This document shows positions 15,949 through 23,844 of a stretch of 25,056 nucleotides of DNA, piece by piece; position 1 is the stretch's first letter; each line of letters starts with the position of its first letter. The position numbers and the translations under genes are program-made. Location: contig DASWIV010000112.1 in the NCBI GenBank assembly GCA_036397475.1, positions 1 through 25,056 on the forward strand, read 5' to 3'. This stretch comes from DASWIV01 sp036397475 (GTDB lineage Bacteria > JAJVIF01 > JAPKYR01). A model generated the notes under the pieces. That model was given only the letters and a program-made list of their open reading frames with translations, did not search any database and was not told the DNA's origin.

Positions 15949-17324
15949 CAGAATTAAAAGGACAAGACTATTTCTTAAATCTCGCTGAGGATCTGATCGG
16001 AAAGTGTGATGACGCCGGCTGCGAGGTTTTATTTTCGAGAGATTCGTCGGGACTTACGCGCCTTGCGAACTCGACGATACACCAGAATGTGCATACGGAT
16101 TCAACCACGGTACACATCAGGGTATCGAGAGGCGACAACGTCGGTGTGTCGAGTACTAATGTAATTAATCAGAACGGTCTTTTCGACTGCCTTATGAATG
16201 CGCTCGAAATAATGAAGACGTCGGAGCCTCTCCAGGGATTTCCGGAGCCGGCACACAAGGCTGAATATCAGAAGACTGAGACATTTTTACAGGGCACCGC
16301 GGACTGGGGTCCGATGGAGAGAGCCGGAGTCGCGAAAGCAGCAATTGACAGGGGCGAGGAAGACGGATTGACGCTTGCCGGAGCTGTGGAAACGTCGGTC
16401 GTGGAGGTCGCGGTTGCGACATCGAATGGAGTACGCGCGTACCAGCCGTTGACGGGATTTTCCTGTAATTTCATCGCGATGGATGGCGATGGAGATAACG
16501 CTCCGAGCGGGTATTGTGCATTGACAGGACGGGACGCTTCGACCGCCGATTTCAAAGCTATATATTCACGGGCATGCGAAAAAGCTGTCGCGGCGAGAAA
16601 TCCGGTGGATGTTGAGATCGGAAATTACGATGTAGTTCTTGAGGGTCACGCGTTCGCGGAACTGCTGGAATGGTTCAACTATATCGCTCTGAATGGCAAG
16701 TCGGTACAGGAAGGACGTAGTCCGCTTGCAGGCCATTTCGACCAGAAGATTACGGGTGACAAGGTCACGTTTATTGATGATGCATTCTCAGGCACTTGTC
16801 CCGGACTCCCGTTCGACTTTGACGGGACACCGAGAAAAAGACTTCCGCTAATCGATCACGGAATCGCGAAAGGGGTCACGTGGAGCAGGTATCTTGCTAA
16901 AGAGGAGGGACTCGAGCCAACCGGGCACGGGTTCGGCCCAAGCTCGACAGCGTCGGATGCTCTCGCTTTAAATATACAGATGACTCCTGGAGAATATTCG
17001 CTTGACGAACTTGTCGGGAAGATGGATCGTGGTATTCAGGTTACGCGATTCCATTATGTGAACGGCTTACTCGATACACGCAAGGCTAAGATGACAGGCA
17101 TGACACGGGACGGCGCATGGCTGATCGAGAACGGACAAGTTAAGTACGCGATAAAAAATATGCGGTTTACTGATGACATGCTGGACGCGTGGTCGAGGAT
17201 AGATGGGGTTGAGAATTATGCGCATCCGTGTCCGGCGTGGTGGAGCGCTATCGGGTGTTACGAGGTCCCGGGGGTTTTGATTCGCGATTTCGCGTTTACG
17301 GGAAAGACCGGTAAGGGAAGTTAG
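15945..17324 (+). CDS. tldE: TldE (PmbA) protease partner subunit
   Basis: TldE is the non-catalytic partner that pairs with TldD to close the proteolytic chamber. The 459-residue product has the family pattern: NSTIHQNVHTDSTTVHIRV near the N-terminus, NPVDVEIGNYDVVLEGHAFAELLEWF in the middle, and a C-terminal GLLDTRKAKMTGMTRDGAWLIENG. It has no HExxxH site, as expected. The start at 15945 is chosen from the ATGA overlap with tldD and the ribosome site GGAGGTG before it. The same frame is open upstream to 15840, but that part only reads through tldD in another phase. Translational coupling should give equal subunit amounts. Confidence 0.94.
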   Translation: MTELKGQDYFLNLAEDLIGKCDDAGCEVLFSRDSSGLTRLANSTIHQNVHTDSTTVHIRVSRGDNVGVSSTNVINQNGLFDCLMNALEIMKTSEPLQGFPEPAHKAEYQKTETFLQGTADWGPMERAGVAKAAIDRGEEDGLTLAGAVETSVVEVAVATSNGVRAYQPLTGFSCNFIAMDGDGDNAPSGYCALTGRDASTADFKAIYSRACEKAVAARNPVDVEIGNYDVVLEGHAFAELLEWFNYIALNGKSVQEGRSPLAGHFDQKITGDKVTFIDDAFSGTCPGLPFDFDGTPRKRLPLIDHGIAKGVTWSRYLAKEEGLEPTGHGFGPSSTASDALALNIQMTPGEYSLDELVGKMDRGIQVTRFHYVNGLLDTRKAKMTGMTRDGAWLIENGQVKYAIKNMRFTDDMLDAWSRIDGVENYAHPCPAWWSAIGCYEVPGVLIRDFAFTGKTGKGS

Positions 17325-17398
17325 GAATAATCACCAACATTCCTCGCTACGCTCGGGCTATAAGCGCCATCCGACGATATCAGATTTGATTCAACATT

Positions 17399-17418
17399 GA
17401 CCATGTTTACGCATGGTC
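17399..17418. terminator. Hairpin between convergent tldE and lipoprotein gene
   Basis: GACCATG-TTTACG-CATGGTC forms a 7-bp stem with a 6-base loop, followed on the plus strand by TTCTGATTTATT. The T tract is broken, so it is a weak terminator candidate for the end of tldE. Confidence 0.4.
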
Positions 17419-17425
17419 TTCTGAT

Positions 17426-19357
17426 TTATTCGTGGCATTCAAGGTAAAACTCGTGCATTACGGCAGCGCCGGTGCGGACTACGTGGGGGAATAACAGCCT
17501 CCACTGCTGTTCCCTCACTCCAAGAGTGTTGTTTGAGTAATAATCGTCATCGTCGTCATCGGCGACAGTCAAAATATCCCAGCCGTCATATAGCGCTTCT
17601 TCGACATCATCCACATCGGGATCGGAGAACCAGTTATTCAGCCAGAACCAGGAGCGCCAGACGTCGAACATCGCGTTTCCACGCGCGGCGAGGTAATTGT
17701 TATCTTCCTGATTGAACGGCCATCCGGGATTTCCATAGACTACTGTTTTCCCGAAAAAGTCCAGGTTGAGATCTGTCAGCTGCGGCCAGGTGTTTGTGAC
17801 GGCTGCCGATGAATTTGTACTCGTGTAGATGGTGTCCTCGCTGAAGCACATGTGGTTTGTCCTGAGCGAAGTGTATTTCATTAATGCTTCGACACCGGCG
17901 TAATTCTGATGGACAGCATTGTCGTACAGGTTCTGCAGGAGAGGATCGTCAGGGAATCCGTCTTCATCACGCTCGATACGGTTATCCTCAGCGACAAGCT
18001 GGTCGTATAAATTCTGGGTTTCAGCGATGAAGCTCGAGTTGAGTGATTCAGCCCATTCTTCGATTGGATCGGGTGACAGTCCGCCGAGTCCCGGAATGCT
18101 TGAGATTATTGGGACACCGTGGCCGTCGTTTCTGGCGTGGGCGGGAGTTCCCTGGTCTTCGAGAAGGTGAATAACGAATCCCATAGTGTAGAAAGAATTT
18201 GCAAGACGCTCAGCGGGCGGCATTCCGTAGAGGGCAGCCTGTGAGTAATCATAAAGATTTACCGCTTCCGGGAATGTTTTCCTGTTTCGGCTCATACGCA
18301 GGTCGAACAGTCCGAAAATATCATAAGGACCAAGGACTCCGTATCCGAGCGACCAGTCAACAGCGCTTACAGCAGCGTCCCCTACTCCGCCGATAACGTC
18401 GAGGTCGTTGAATTCAACAAAATCGGTTTCCCAGATGTCCTGAGTGGCGGGAGTGAGGAAGTGCGCGAATCCCTTGAAGAAGGTGTCGTCGTCATCACCG
18501 AAATTATTGTATGAGATAAAATGGAAACCGTCTTCATCACGCTCGACATCGATCCTGCGTGTGTAATTGACTGACCCGTCACCATTGTATTCACCGACAA
18601 AAACGTCTTCATCGGCTGACCCCGCCTGCAATAAGGCTGTCGCGGTATTTTTTACAAGGACAGCGTCGGGGGGCATGTTCTCGTAATTATCATAATCAAA
18701 GAAGAGAATTGTATCGATCGGACCGGGATGTGAAACGAGCACGTCGTACCAGTGATTATCGGAATTGAAGTATCCGAGCTCACCTGTAAATTCTTCATCT
18801 TCGGGATACATTTCCACGTAGTAATCGATAATTGCCTTCGAGAGAATACTCGCATGGGTGTACATAGTTCCGAATTGGCCGGATCGGTCAGCGGCCTGGG
18901 AAGCGCGATGGCTTCCGTGGCCCCGTCCTTCGCCAGGATCGATGAAATCGATTCCCCACCGCGATAAATTTCCCCTGAGGTCACGGACCCGGCGCACGTA
19001 AATTACATTTATCATTTCGCGGTGCTGAGGGTCGTCGGGATGTCGCAGGCGGTATCTGAACCTGTATACATTTCTCCCACGGGTTCGTTCCTCGGCATCA
19101 CGCAACGAATGGCCGAAAATTGGAAGCGCGTCATGGGCTTTTTCCATGGTAGCGCGCCACCGGTCAGGATACAGCATCAGGTCACAGGCGGAGTCTACAT
19201 CCCCGGCGATGCAGGCGTCGGCAAACGAGTCAAGAACCTCGCGCGGGGACAGATTCGCGGTGATATCGTTTGATACCGGTGAGCCGCCACCGCATCCGGT
19301 TAATAATATAATGAAAATGGAAAGGGTTAATACCCTGGGTGTGATAATCCTGGACAT
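17426..19357 (-). CDS. Lipoprotein with zinc-phospholipase/P1-nuclease-like motif
   Basis: ATG 19357 is chosen because GAGGAGG lies six bases upstream and because it starts the signal MSRIITPRVLTLSIFIILLTGC; a longer frame to 19396 exists. The product is 643 residues with the lipid anchor at Cys22. Residues about 30-130 look like a small NTF2-like or lumazine-type accessory domain (SPREVLDSFADACIAGDVDSACDLM). The central part is acidic, with FGDDDDTFF. In the C-terminal half GFVIHLLEDQGTPAHARND (H397, E400, D401, H407) matches the HxxxD...H type zinc motif of phospholipase C/S1-P1 nuclease-like proteins. Further possible ligands lie in DNAVHQNY. The late run VADDDDDDYY may bind calcium. A periplasmic or surface hydrolase is possible; substrate unknown. 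Confidence 0.85.
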   Translation of the reverse strand: MSRIITPRVLTLSIFIILLTGCGGGSPVSNDITANLSPREVLDSFADACIAGDVDSACDLMLYPDRWRATMEKAHDALPIFGHSLRDAEERTRGRNVYRFRYRLRHPDDPQHREMINVIYVRRVRDLRGNLSRWGIDFIDPGEGRGHGSHRASQAADRSGQFGTMYTHASILSKAIIDYYVEMYPEDEEFTGELGYFNSDNHWYDVLVSHPGPIDTILFFDYDNYENMPPDAVLVKNTATALLQAGSADEDVFVGEYNGDGSVNYTRRIDVERDEDGFHFISYNNFGDDDDTFFKGFAHFLTPATQDIWETDFVEFNDLDVIGGVGDAAVSAVDWSLGYGVLGPYDIFGLFDLRMSRNRKTFPEAVNLYDYSQAALYGMPPAERLANSFYTMGFVIHLLEDQGTPAHARNDGHGVPIISSIPGLGGLSPDPIEEWAESLNSSFIAETQNLYDQLVAEDNRIERDEDGFPDDPLLQNLYDNAVHQNYAGVEALMKYTSLRTNHMCFSEDTIYTSTNSSAAVTNTWPQLTDLNLDFFGKTVVYGNPGWPFNQEDNNYLAARGNAMFDVWRSWFWLNNWFSDPDVDDVEEALYDGWDILTVADDDDDDYYSNNTLGVREQQWRLLFPHVVRTGAAVMHEFYLECHE

Positions 19358-19554
19358 CGGATTCCTCCTCGAAGTCCCCTTAAAGGGACTGGACATCCGC
19401 CCATTCAGAATATATCAAATTGCAGGTGTGGTCAATCAGAAAAAAGTTGAATATATTGATACCAGTATATTGGAAGAAATAAATTGAAAAAAACTATGAA
19501 TCAGGTGTTTTGAACCACTAGGCACAAGACATGTGAAAATGGTAACATGCCGCT

Positions 19555-19584
19555 TTGACAGCCGATAACGCAGTCTGCTATACT
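19555..19584 (+). promoter_or_regulatory. Strong sigma70-like promoter for acyl-CoA dehydrogenase gene
   Basis: TTGACA (19555-19560) is perfect. After 18 bases comes TATACT (19579-19584), a 5/6 match. Transcription would begin near 19591, giving a leader of about 125 bases before GTG 19716. The 19358-19715 gap is otherwise AT-rich with no gene I can support. Confidence 0.55.
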
Positions 19585-19643
19585 CCGAAACCGCTATTAT
19601 AAAGGGTTTACGGTGTGTTACTTTAATTTTCGGATTGATCATA

Positions 19644-19658
19644 TTTTGACAGTCAAAA
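19644..19658. promoter_or_regulatory. Perfect palindrome in the leader, operator-like
   Basis: TTTTGAC-A-GTCAAAA is a perfect 15-base inverted repeat with a one-base centre, between the promoter at 19555-19584 and the acyl-CoA dehydrogenase start. Its size and place suit a dimeric repressor site such as a TetR- or GntR-family regulator. No regulator gene is present in the window, so the partner is unknown. Confidence 0.35.
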
Positions 19659-19715
19659 AAGTTTTTCCGAACTTCCAGCAATCTTGTATAGCAGGCTCGG
19701 AACGGAGCGATATTA

Positions 19716-20876
19716 GTGGAAATTTCCTCTGAAAATAAAATGGTGCGCGAGATGGTCCGGGATTTCGCACGTAAGGAACTTCCCAAACGTGCGGAGACGA
19801 TGGACCAGGAGAATAAATTCGACACGGAATTGATCCCGATGATGGCCGAGCTCGGGTTATGGGGGATCATGTGGCCCGAGGAGTACGGGGGCGCGGGAAT
19901 GGATCCGCTCAGTTACATTATCGCGGTAGAGGAAATTTCAAGAATCTGTGGATCGACGGGAATCACATTAGCGGCACATATATCACTGGGTACATACCCG
20001 ATTTTCGGACATGGCACCGACGAGCAGAAAGAAAAATATGTTCCACCACTTGCGGAAGGAAAATATCTCGGTGCGTTCGGACTTACAGAACCAAACGCGG
20101 GATCGGATGCAGGCGGGACGAAAACTGTCGGGGTTAGAGACGGGGATCACTATATAGTTAACGGCACAAAAAATTTCATAACAAATGCCGAAGACGCAGG
20201 GACATTCATAGTCGCGATAAGCACCGATCCACCGAAGAAAACACGCGGGATATCAGCATTCATTGTGGAGCGGGACACTCAGGGTTTCAGGGTCGGGAAG
20301 AAAGAAAACAAGATGGGCCTGAGAGGATCATCAACATGCGAGCTGGTTTTCGAAGACTGCAGAATACCGGCGAAAAATCTTCTCGGCGAAGAAAACGAGG
20401 GATTCAAAGTTTTCATGAAGACGTTAGATGGTGGGCGCATAAGTATCGGGGCTCTCGCGCTTGGAGTTGCCCAGGGAGCATTCGACGAGGCATTGAAGTA
20501 TTCGAAGGCCCGCCAGCAGTTCGACAAGCCGATTTTCGATTTCCAGGGAGTACAATTCCAGCTCGCTGACGCAGCCACCAAACTGGAAGCCGCGCGCCAC
20601 CTCGTATATCACGCGGCACGGCTTTATACCAATGGTGACAATTTCCACAGGGAAGCGGCGTTCGCAAAATATTATGCTGGAGTAACATGCCGTGAAGTCT
20701 GTAATATAGCCGTACAGATCCACGGTGGATACGGATATATACGGGAGTTTCCGGTAGAGAGAATGTATCGTGATGCCAAGCTGATGGAAATCGGCGAAGG
20801 CACTAACGAAATACATAAGCTGGTTATAGCGAGGTCCCTTAAGAAAGAGGGATACCCTCGGCACGATCGCGAGTAA
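19716..20876 (+). CDS. Acyl-CoA dehydrogenase, short-chain (butyryl-CoA) type
   Basis: This FAD enzyme introduces the alpha-beta double bond into acyl-CoA and passes electrons to ETF. The 386 residues have all three domains: N-terminal helices (ELGLWGIMWPEEYGGAGMD), the flavin-binding beta domain (GAFGLTEPNAGSDAGG and FITNAEDAG), and a C-terminal helical domain with ARQQFDKPI and QIHGGYGYIREFPVERMYRDAK. The catalytic base is E361 in IGEGTNEIHKLVIAR. Isovaleryl-CoA dehydrogenases have Ala or Gly at this place and use a different Glu, so this enzyme looks like the butyryl/short-chain type rather than LiuA. GTG 19716 is used, with GGAGCG upstream. A strong promoter and a palindrome precede it. 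It lies 103 bp before the HMG-CoA synthase gene. Confidence 0.95.
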   Translation: MEISSENKMVREMVRDFARKELPKRAETMDQENKFDTELIPMMAELGLWGIMWPEEYGGAGMDPLSYIIAVEEISRICGSTGITLAAHISLGTYPIFGHGTDEQKEKYVPPLAEGKYLGAFGLTEPNAGSDAGGTKTVGVRDGDHYIVNGTKNFITNAEDAGTFIVAISTDPPKKTRGISAFIVERDTQGFRVGKKENKMGLRGSSTCELVFEDCRIPAKNLLGEENEGFKVFMKTLDGGRISIGALALGVAQGAFDEALKYSKARQQFDKPIFDFQGVQFQLADAATKLEAARHLVYHAARLYTNGDNFHREAAFAKYYAGVTCREVCNIAVQIHGGYGYIREFPVERMYRDAKLMEIGEGTNEIHKLVIARSLKKEGYPRHDRE

Positions 20877-20979
20877 TTCGATAGAATATTTTTCCGGGTA
20901 AATATCCGGGCTGAATAAATCCATGAAAATTTTTCCATCCTGTGTTAACGCGGGATGAGTCAAAGAAAGCGAGGGTGCC

Positions 20980-22032
20980 ATGACGGAAGTTGGCATTGTA
21001 GGATATGGCGCTCATTTGCCGAAACGACGCATAAAAGTAGAGGAGATAGCAAAGGTCTGGGGAGCGGACGCTGAGGGCTACAAAAAGGGTCTCATGATCG
21101 AGGAAAAAAGCGTACCGGGACCAGACGAAGACACTATCACTCTATCAGTCGAAGCGGCAAAGAGGGCGATCAAACGCGCAGGAATTAATCCAGTGGAGAT
21201 CGGATCGGTATATATCGGATCCGAATCCCATCCCTACGCAGTAAAGCCGTCGGGAACAGTTGTAGCCGAAGCTATTGGCGCGACGCCCGAGTGCCATTGC
21301 GCGGATTTTGAATTCGCGTGCAAGGCAGGCAGCGAAGCGATGTTCGTGACGTACTCGCAGGTAATGGCGGGAACGGTAAAGTACGGACTTGCGATAGGAG
21401 CGGACACATCCCAGGGAGCGCCGGGCGACGCGCTCGAAATATCGGCGTCGGCCGGAGCCGCGGCATACATCATGGGAGCCGAAAACCTTGTCGCCGAGAT
21501 CACGCACACATATTCTTTCATGCATGACACGCCGGACTTCTGGCGCAGGGAGCATGAAAATTACCCGCAGCATGCCGCGAGATATACCGGAGAACCGGCG
21601 TATTTCAGACATGTGGTCGGATGCGGCGAAAGGCTGCTGGAGACGTCGGGAGAGAAGCCCGAAAATATCCAGTGGTTTGTCGCGCATCAGCCTAACGGAA
21701 AGTTCCCCCTGAGAGCCGGAAAAATGCTCGGATTCCCGAGAGAGAAGATCGAGCAGGGCTGGCTTATCAATCTTCTTGGAAACACCTATTCAGGATCGAG
21801 TCCATTAGGATTGACAGCGGTACTTGATGTCGCGAAACCGGGCGACAGGATCATGATGGTAAGTTACGGATCCGGAGCCGGGTCGGATGGATTCCTCCTA
21901 ACCGTAAAAGACAGAATTACAGAAGTACAAAATATTACCGAGCAGACAAGACCGATGCTCGAGACTGGTCGAATTTATCTGGACTATGGCACCTACGTCA
22001 AATTCAGAGGAAAGATTATCAGGAACCATTAA
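20980..22032 (+). CDS. Archaeal-type hydroxymethylglutaryl-CoA synthase
   Basis: HMG-CoA synthase condenses acetyl-CoA with acetoacetyl-CoA. The 350 residues follow the short archaeal-type (UPF0219-like) form rather than the eukaryotic/Gram-positive MvaS form. Visible sites are E82 in GSESHPYAVKPSG, nucleophile C114 in FACKAGSEAM, and H236 in AHQPNGKFPLRAGKMLG. A C-terminal YGSGAGSDGF glycine loop is also present. ATG 20980 is preceded by GAGGGTG. The thiolase gene starts 15 bases after its stop, and the DUF35 gene overlaps the thiolase. In archaea these three proteins form one complex that passes acetoacetyl-CoA directly to the synthase. Uses could be the mevalonate pathway or branched acyl-CoA formation; no mevalonate gene is in the window. 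Confidence 0.93.
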   Translation: MTEVGIVGYGAHLPKRRIKVEEIAKVWGADAEGYKKGLMIEEKSVPGPDEDTITLSVEAAKRAIKRAGINPVEIGSVYIGSESHPYAVKPSGTVVAEAIGATPECHCADFEFACKAGSEAMFVTYSQVMAGTVKYGLAIGADTSQGAPGDALEISASAGAAAYIMGAENLVAEITHTYSFMHDTPDFWRREHENYPQHAARYTGEPAYFRHVVGCGERLLETSGEKPENIQWFVAHQPNGKFPLRAGKMLGFPREKIEQGWLINLLGNTYSGSSPLGLTAVLDVAKPGDRIMMVSYGSGAGSDGFLLTVKDRITEVQNITEQTRPMLETGRIYLDYGTYVKFRGKIIRNH

Positions 22033-22047
22033 CGGAGGTTAATACCC

Positions 22048-23202
22048 ATGAGAGAAGTAGCAATAGTCGGAATTGGCATGAACAAATGGGGCGAGCTTTG
22101 GGACAAAGACCTCCGCGATGTATTTGTGGAGTCTGCCGGAGCCGCGATTGACGACGCCGGGGTCGATCACATCGATTCGATGTACATCGGCTGCATGACG
22201 TCGGGACTTTTCAACGCACAGGAACATATAGGCAGCCTTATGGCTGATTACCTTGGTGTGACGCCTGTTCCAGCGACACGTGTCGAATCGGCGTGCGCGT
22301 CGGGAGGATGTGCTGTCCGCCAGGCATTTATCGAAGTCGCGAGCGGAATGAGCGATATAGTTCTCGCCGGCGGAGTCGAGAAAATGACAGATGTGTCGGG
22401 CGACGGAGCGACGTTTTCACTCGCGACAGCAGCCGACCAGGAATGGGAATGCTATAACGGCGTCACGTTCCCGGGGCTGTACGCGATGATGGCTCGCGCT
22501 CACATGCATAAATATGGAACGAAGAGAGAACACTTTGCGCAGGTAGCTGTGAAGAATCACGCGAACGGATTTTCAAATCCACACGCCCAGTATCATGTAA
22601 AAATATCGGTTGAGGATGTATTGAAGTCGGCGAAGGTCGCGGAGCCGTTGAATTTGTTCGACTGCTCACCGATCACAGATGGCGCTGCCGCAGTCATTCT
22701 CACAACGGTCGAGAAGGCGAAAGCACTTGGCAAGCCGATAATAAAAATTATCGGTACCGGCCAGGCGACAGCGTCAATAGCGCTGCATTCCCGCGATTTA
22801 ACTGAAATTGAGGCTACACGCTACGCCGCTGAGAAGGCGTACAAGATGGCCGGTAAAGGTCCTGATGACATAGATTTATGCGAAGTACACGACTGTTTCA
22901 CGATCGCAGAATTAGTGGTAATGGAAGAACTTGGTTTTGTCGAGAGAGGAAAGAGCGGTCCCGCGGTCGAGGCCGGAGAGACAAATATTGGCGGACGAAT
23001 TCCGATCAACACGTCGGGTGGACTTAAGAGCAAGGGACATCCTGTCGGAGCGACAGGTGTCGCGCAGATATTCGCGCTTGTGGAACAGTTGAGAGGGGAC
23101 GCGGGAGAGCGCCAGGTCGAAGGCGCGAAAGTCGCGCTTGCCCAGAACATGGGCGGATCCGGCGGAAGCACAGTCTGCACGATCCTGGAGGCGGTATCAT
23201 GA
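22048..23202 (+). CDS. Acetoacetyl-CoA thiolase, archaeal SCP2-like type
   Basis: This enzyme joins two acetyl-CoA to acetoacetyl-CoA. The 384-residue protein has nucleophile C83 in VESACASGG, H281 in EVHDCFTIAE, and H331 in KGHPVGATG. The last Cys of classical thiolases (CxG) is replaced by the GGSGGSTVCTILE ending, as is usual in the archaeal/SCP2-like branch. GGAGGT stands eight bases before ATG 22048. It lies 15 bases after the HMG-CoA synthase gene, and its TGA overlaps the ATG of the DUF35 gene (ATGA), so the three are translated together. It is expected to be the first enzyme of the thiolase/HMG-CoA synthase channelling complex. Thiolase action on its own, in fatty acid breakdown, is a less likely alternative. 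Confidence 0.94.
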   Translation: MREVAIVGIGMNKWGELWDKDLRDVFVESAGAAIDDAGVDHIDSMYIGCMTSGLFNAQEHIGSLMADYLGVTPVPATRVESACASGGCAVRQAFIEVASGMSDIVLAGGVEKMTDVSGDGATFSLATAADQEWECYNGVTFPGLYAMMARAHMHKYGTKREHFAQVAVKNHANGFSNPHAQYHVKISVEDVLKSAKVAEPLNLFDCSPITDGAAAVILTTVEKAKALGKPIIKIIGTGQATASIALHSRDLTEIEATRYAAEKAYKMAGKGPDDIDLCEVHDCFTIAELVVMEELGFVERGKSGPAVEAGETNIGGRIPINTSGGLKSKGHPVGATGVAQIFALVEQLRGDAGERQVEGAKVALAQNMGGSGGSTVCTILEAVS

Positions 23203-23609
23203 GTTTCACAAGTATCACACCAGCAAGGTACGCGAGATATATTCCGCAGAGGTACAGGCTAGAAGCCGGTAGCTGCTCAAAGTGCGGCAAGTGGTATTTT
23301 CCGCCGCGGCTGAGATGCAAGTGTGAAAAAGGCGGCGACTGCGATATCACGATCAAGGCGCTTCCGGATCATGGCGAGTTGCTGACGTATACGATCATTC
23401 ACACGCCGTCCAGCCAGTTCATCGACCAGAAGCCATTCGCGATCGGAATAATCGAATTAGCACCGGGCGCAAGGATCACGGCGCAGATAGCGGATGTCGA
23501 TTTCGATGAGCTGGAGATCGGAATGAAAGTCAGGATTGAGTTCCGGTTGATTCAGAGTGTAGGATCGTCAGGCGTTCTGGGATACGGATACAAGGTTATC
23601 AAGGTATAA
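23199..23609 (+). CDS. DUF35 OB-fold/zinc-ribbon scaffold protein
   Basis: The 136-residue protein has the DUF35 layout. An N-terminal rubredoxin-like zinc ribbon carries CSKCGKWYFPPRLRCKC, with paired Cys. It is followed by an OB-fold (GELLTYTIIHTPSSQF, FAIGIIELAPGARITAQI, IGMKVRIEFRLI). In archaea this family bridges thiolase and HMG-CoA synthase and forms part of the shared CoA-binding channel. It has no catalytic function itself. ATG 23199 overlaps the thiolase stop by four bases. The ribosome site is GGAGGCGG within the thiolase end. A strong terminator follows at 23653-23680, closing this unit. Its presence beside both enzymes is the best evidence that the trio works as a complex here. 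Confidence 0.94.
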   Translation: MSFTSITPARYARYIPQRYRLEAGSCSKCGKWYFPPRLRCKCEKGGDCDITIKALPDHGELLTYTIIHTPSSQFIDQKPFAIGIIELAPGARITAQIADVDFDELEIGMKVRIEFRLIQSVGSSGVLGYGYKVIKV

Positions 23610-23652
23610 CAATCTCACGCAAAGACGCCAAAGCGCTAAGATATGAAATAAC

Positions 23653-23680
23653 ACCCTCCCTTAGATGGGAGGGTTTTTTT
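23653..23680 (+). terminator. Intrinsic terminator of the HMG-CoA unit
   Basis: ACCCTCCC-TTAGAT-GGGAGGGT forms an 8-bp stem with a six-base loop, followed by a run of T residues to 23680. It lies 44 bases after the DUF35 stop. The segment before it, CACGCAAAGACGCCAAAGCGC near 23617-23637, is a degenerate CGCAAAG-type repeat. Confidence 0.9.
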
Positions 23681-23735
23681 GAATTTGAATATCGGATGCT
23701 GTCCCACCTATAATCCTAAAGTAGGGGGATGGTTC

Positions 23736-23826
23736 ATCGTAGCATATACAACCGAAGTGCAGGTTGTATGTGTAATTACAATTAAAGACCTGGGTATCAC
23801 TGACTAACAAGTTTGTCAATGCTACA
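23736..23826 (+). repeat. Dispersed intergenic repeat, copy 2, with terminal inverted repeats
   Basis: CAGGTTGTATGTGTAA (from 23760) and CACTGACTAACAAGTTTGTC...GCTACA (23799-23826) match copy 1 at 7871-7934 in order and spacing. This copy also has GTAGCAT (23739-23745) and ATGCTAC (23819-23825) as 7-bp terminal inverted repeats, and an inner hairpin ATACAACC/GGTTGTAT (23746-23753, 23762-23769). The palindrome has one further mismatch relative to copy 1. It ends about 18 bases before the ATG of the carboxylase gene, so it would be in that gene's leader. Confidence 0.75.
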
Positions 23827-23844
23827 AAAAAAAAGGAATTATCC

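Noticed and set aside
14509..17324. TldD/TldE as part of a RiPP (microcin-like) biosynthesis cluster
   Set aside because: No precursor peptide, cyclase or transporter gene lies nearby; the neighbours are unrelated lipoproteins, so a housekeeping protease is more likely.
23611..23640. CRISPR-like or iteron array at the CGCAAAGACGCCAAAGCGC stretch
   Set aside because: Only two or three degenerate units of seven to nine bases are present, with no spacer pattern. It is at most a remnant of a simple repeat.
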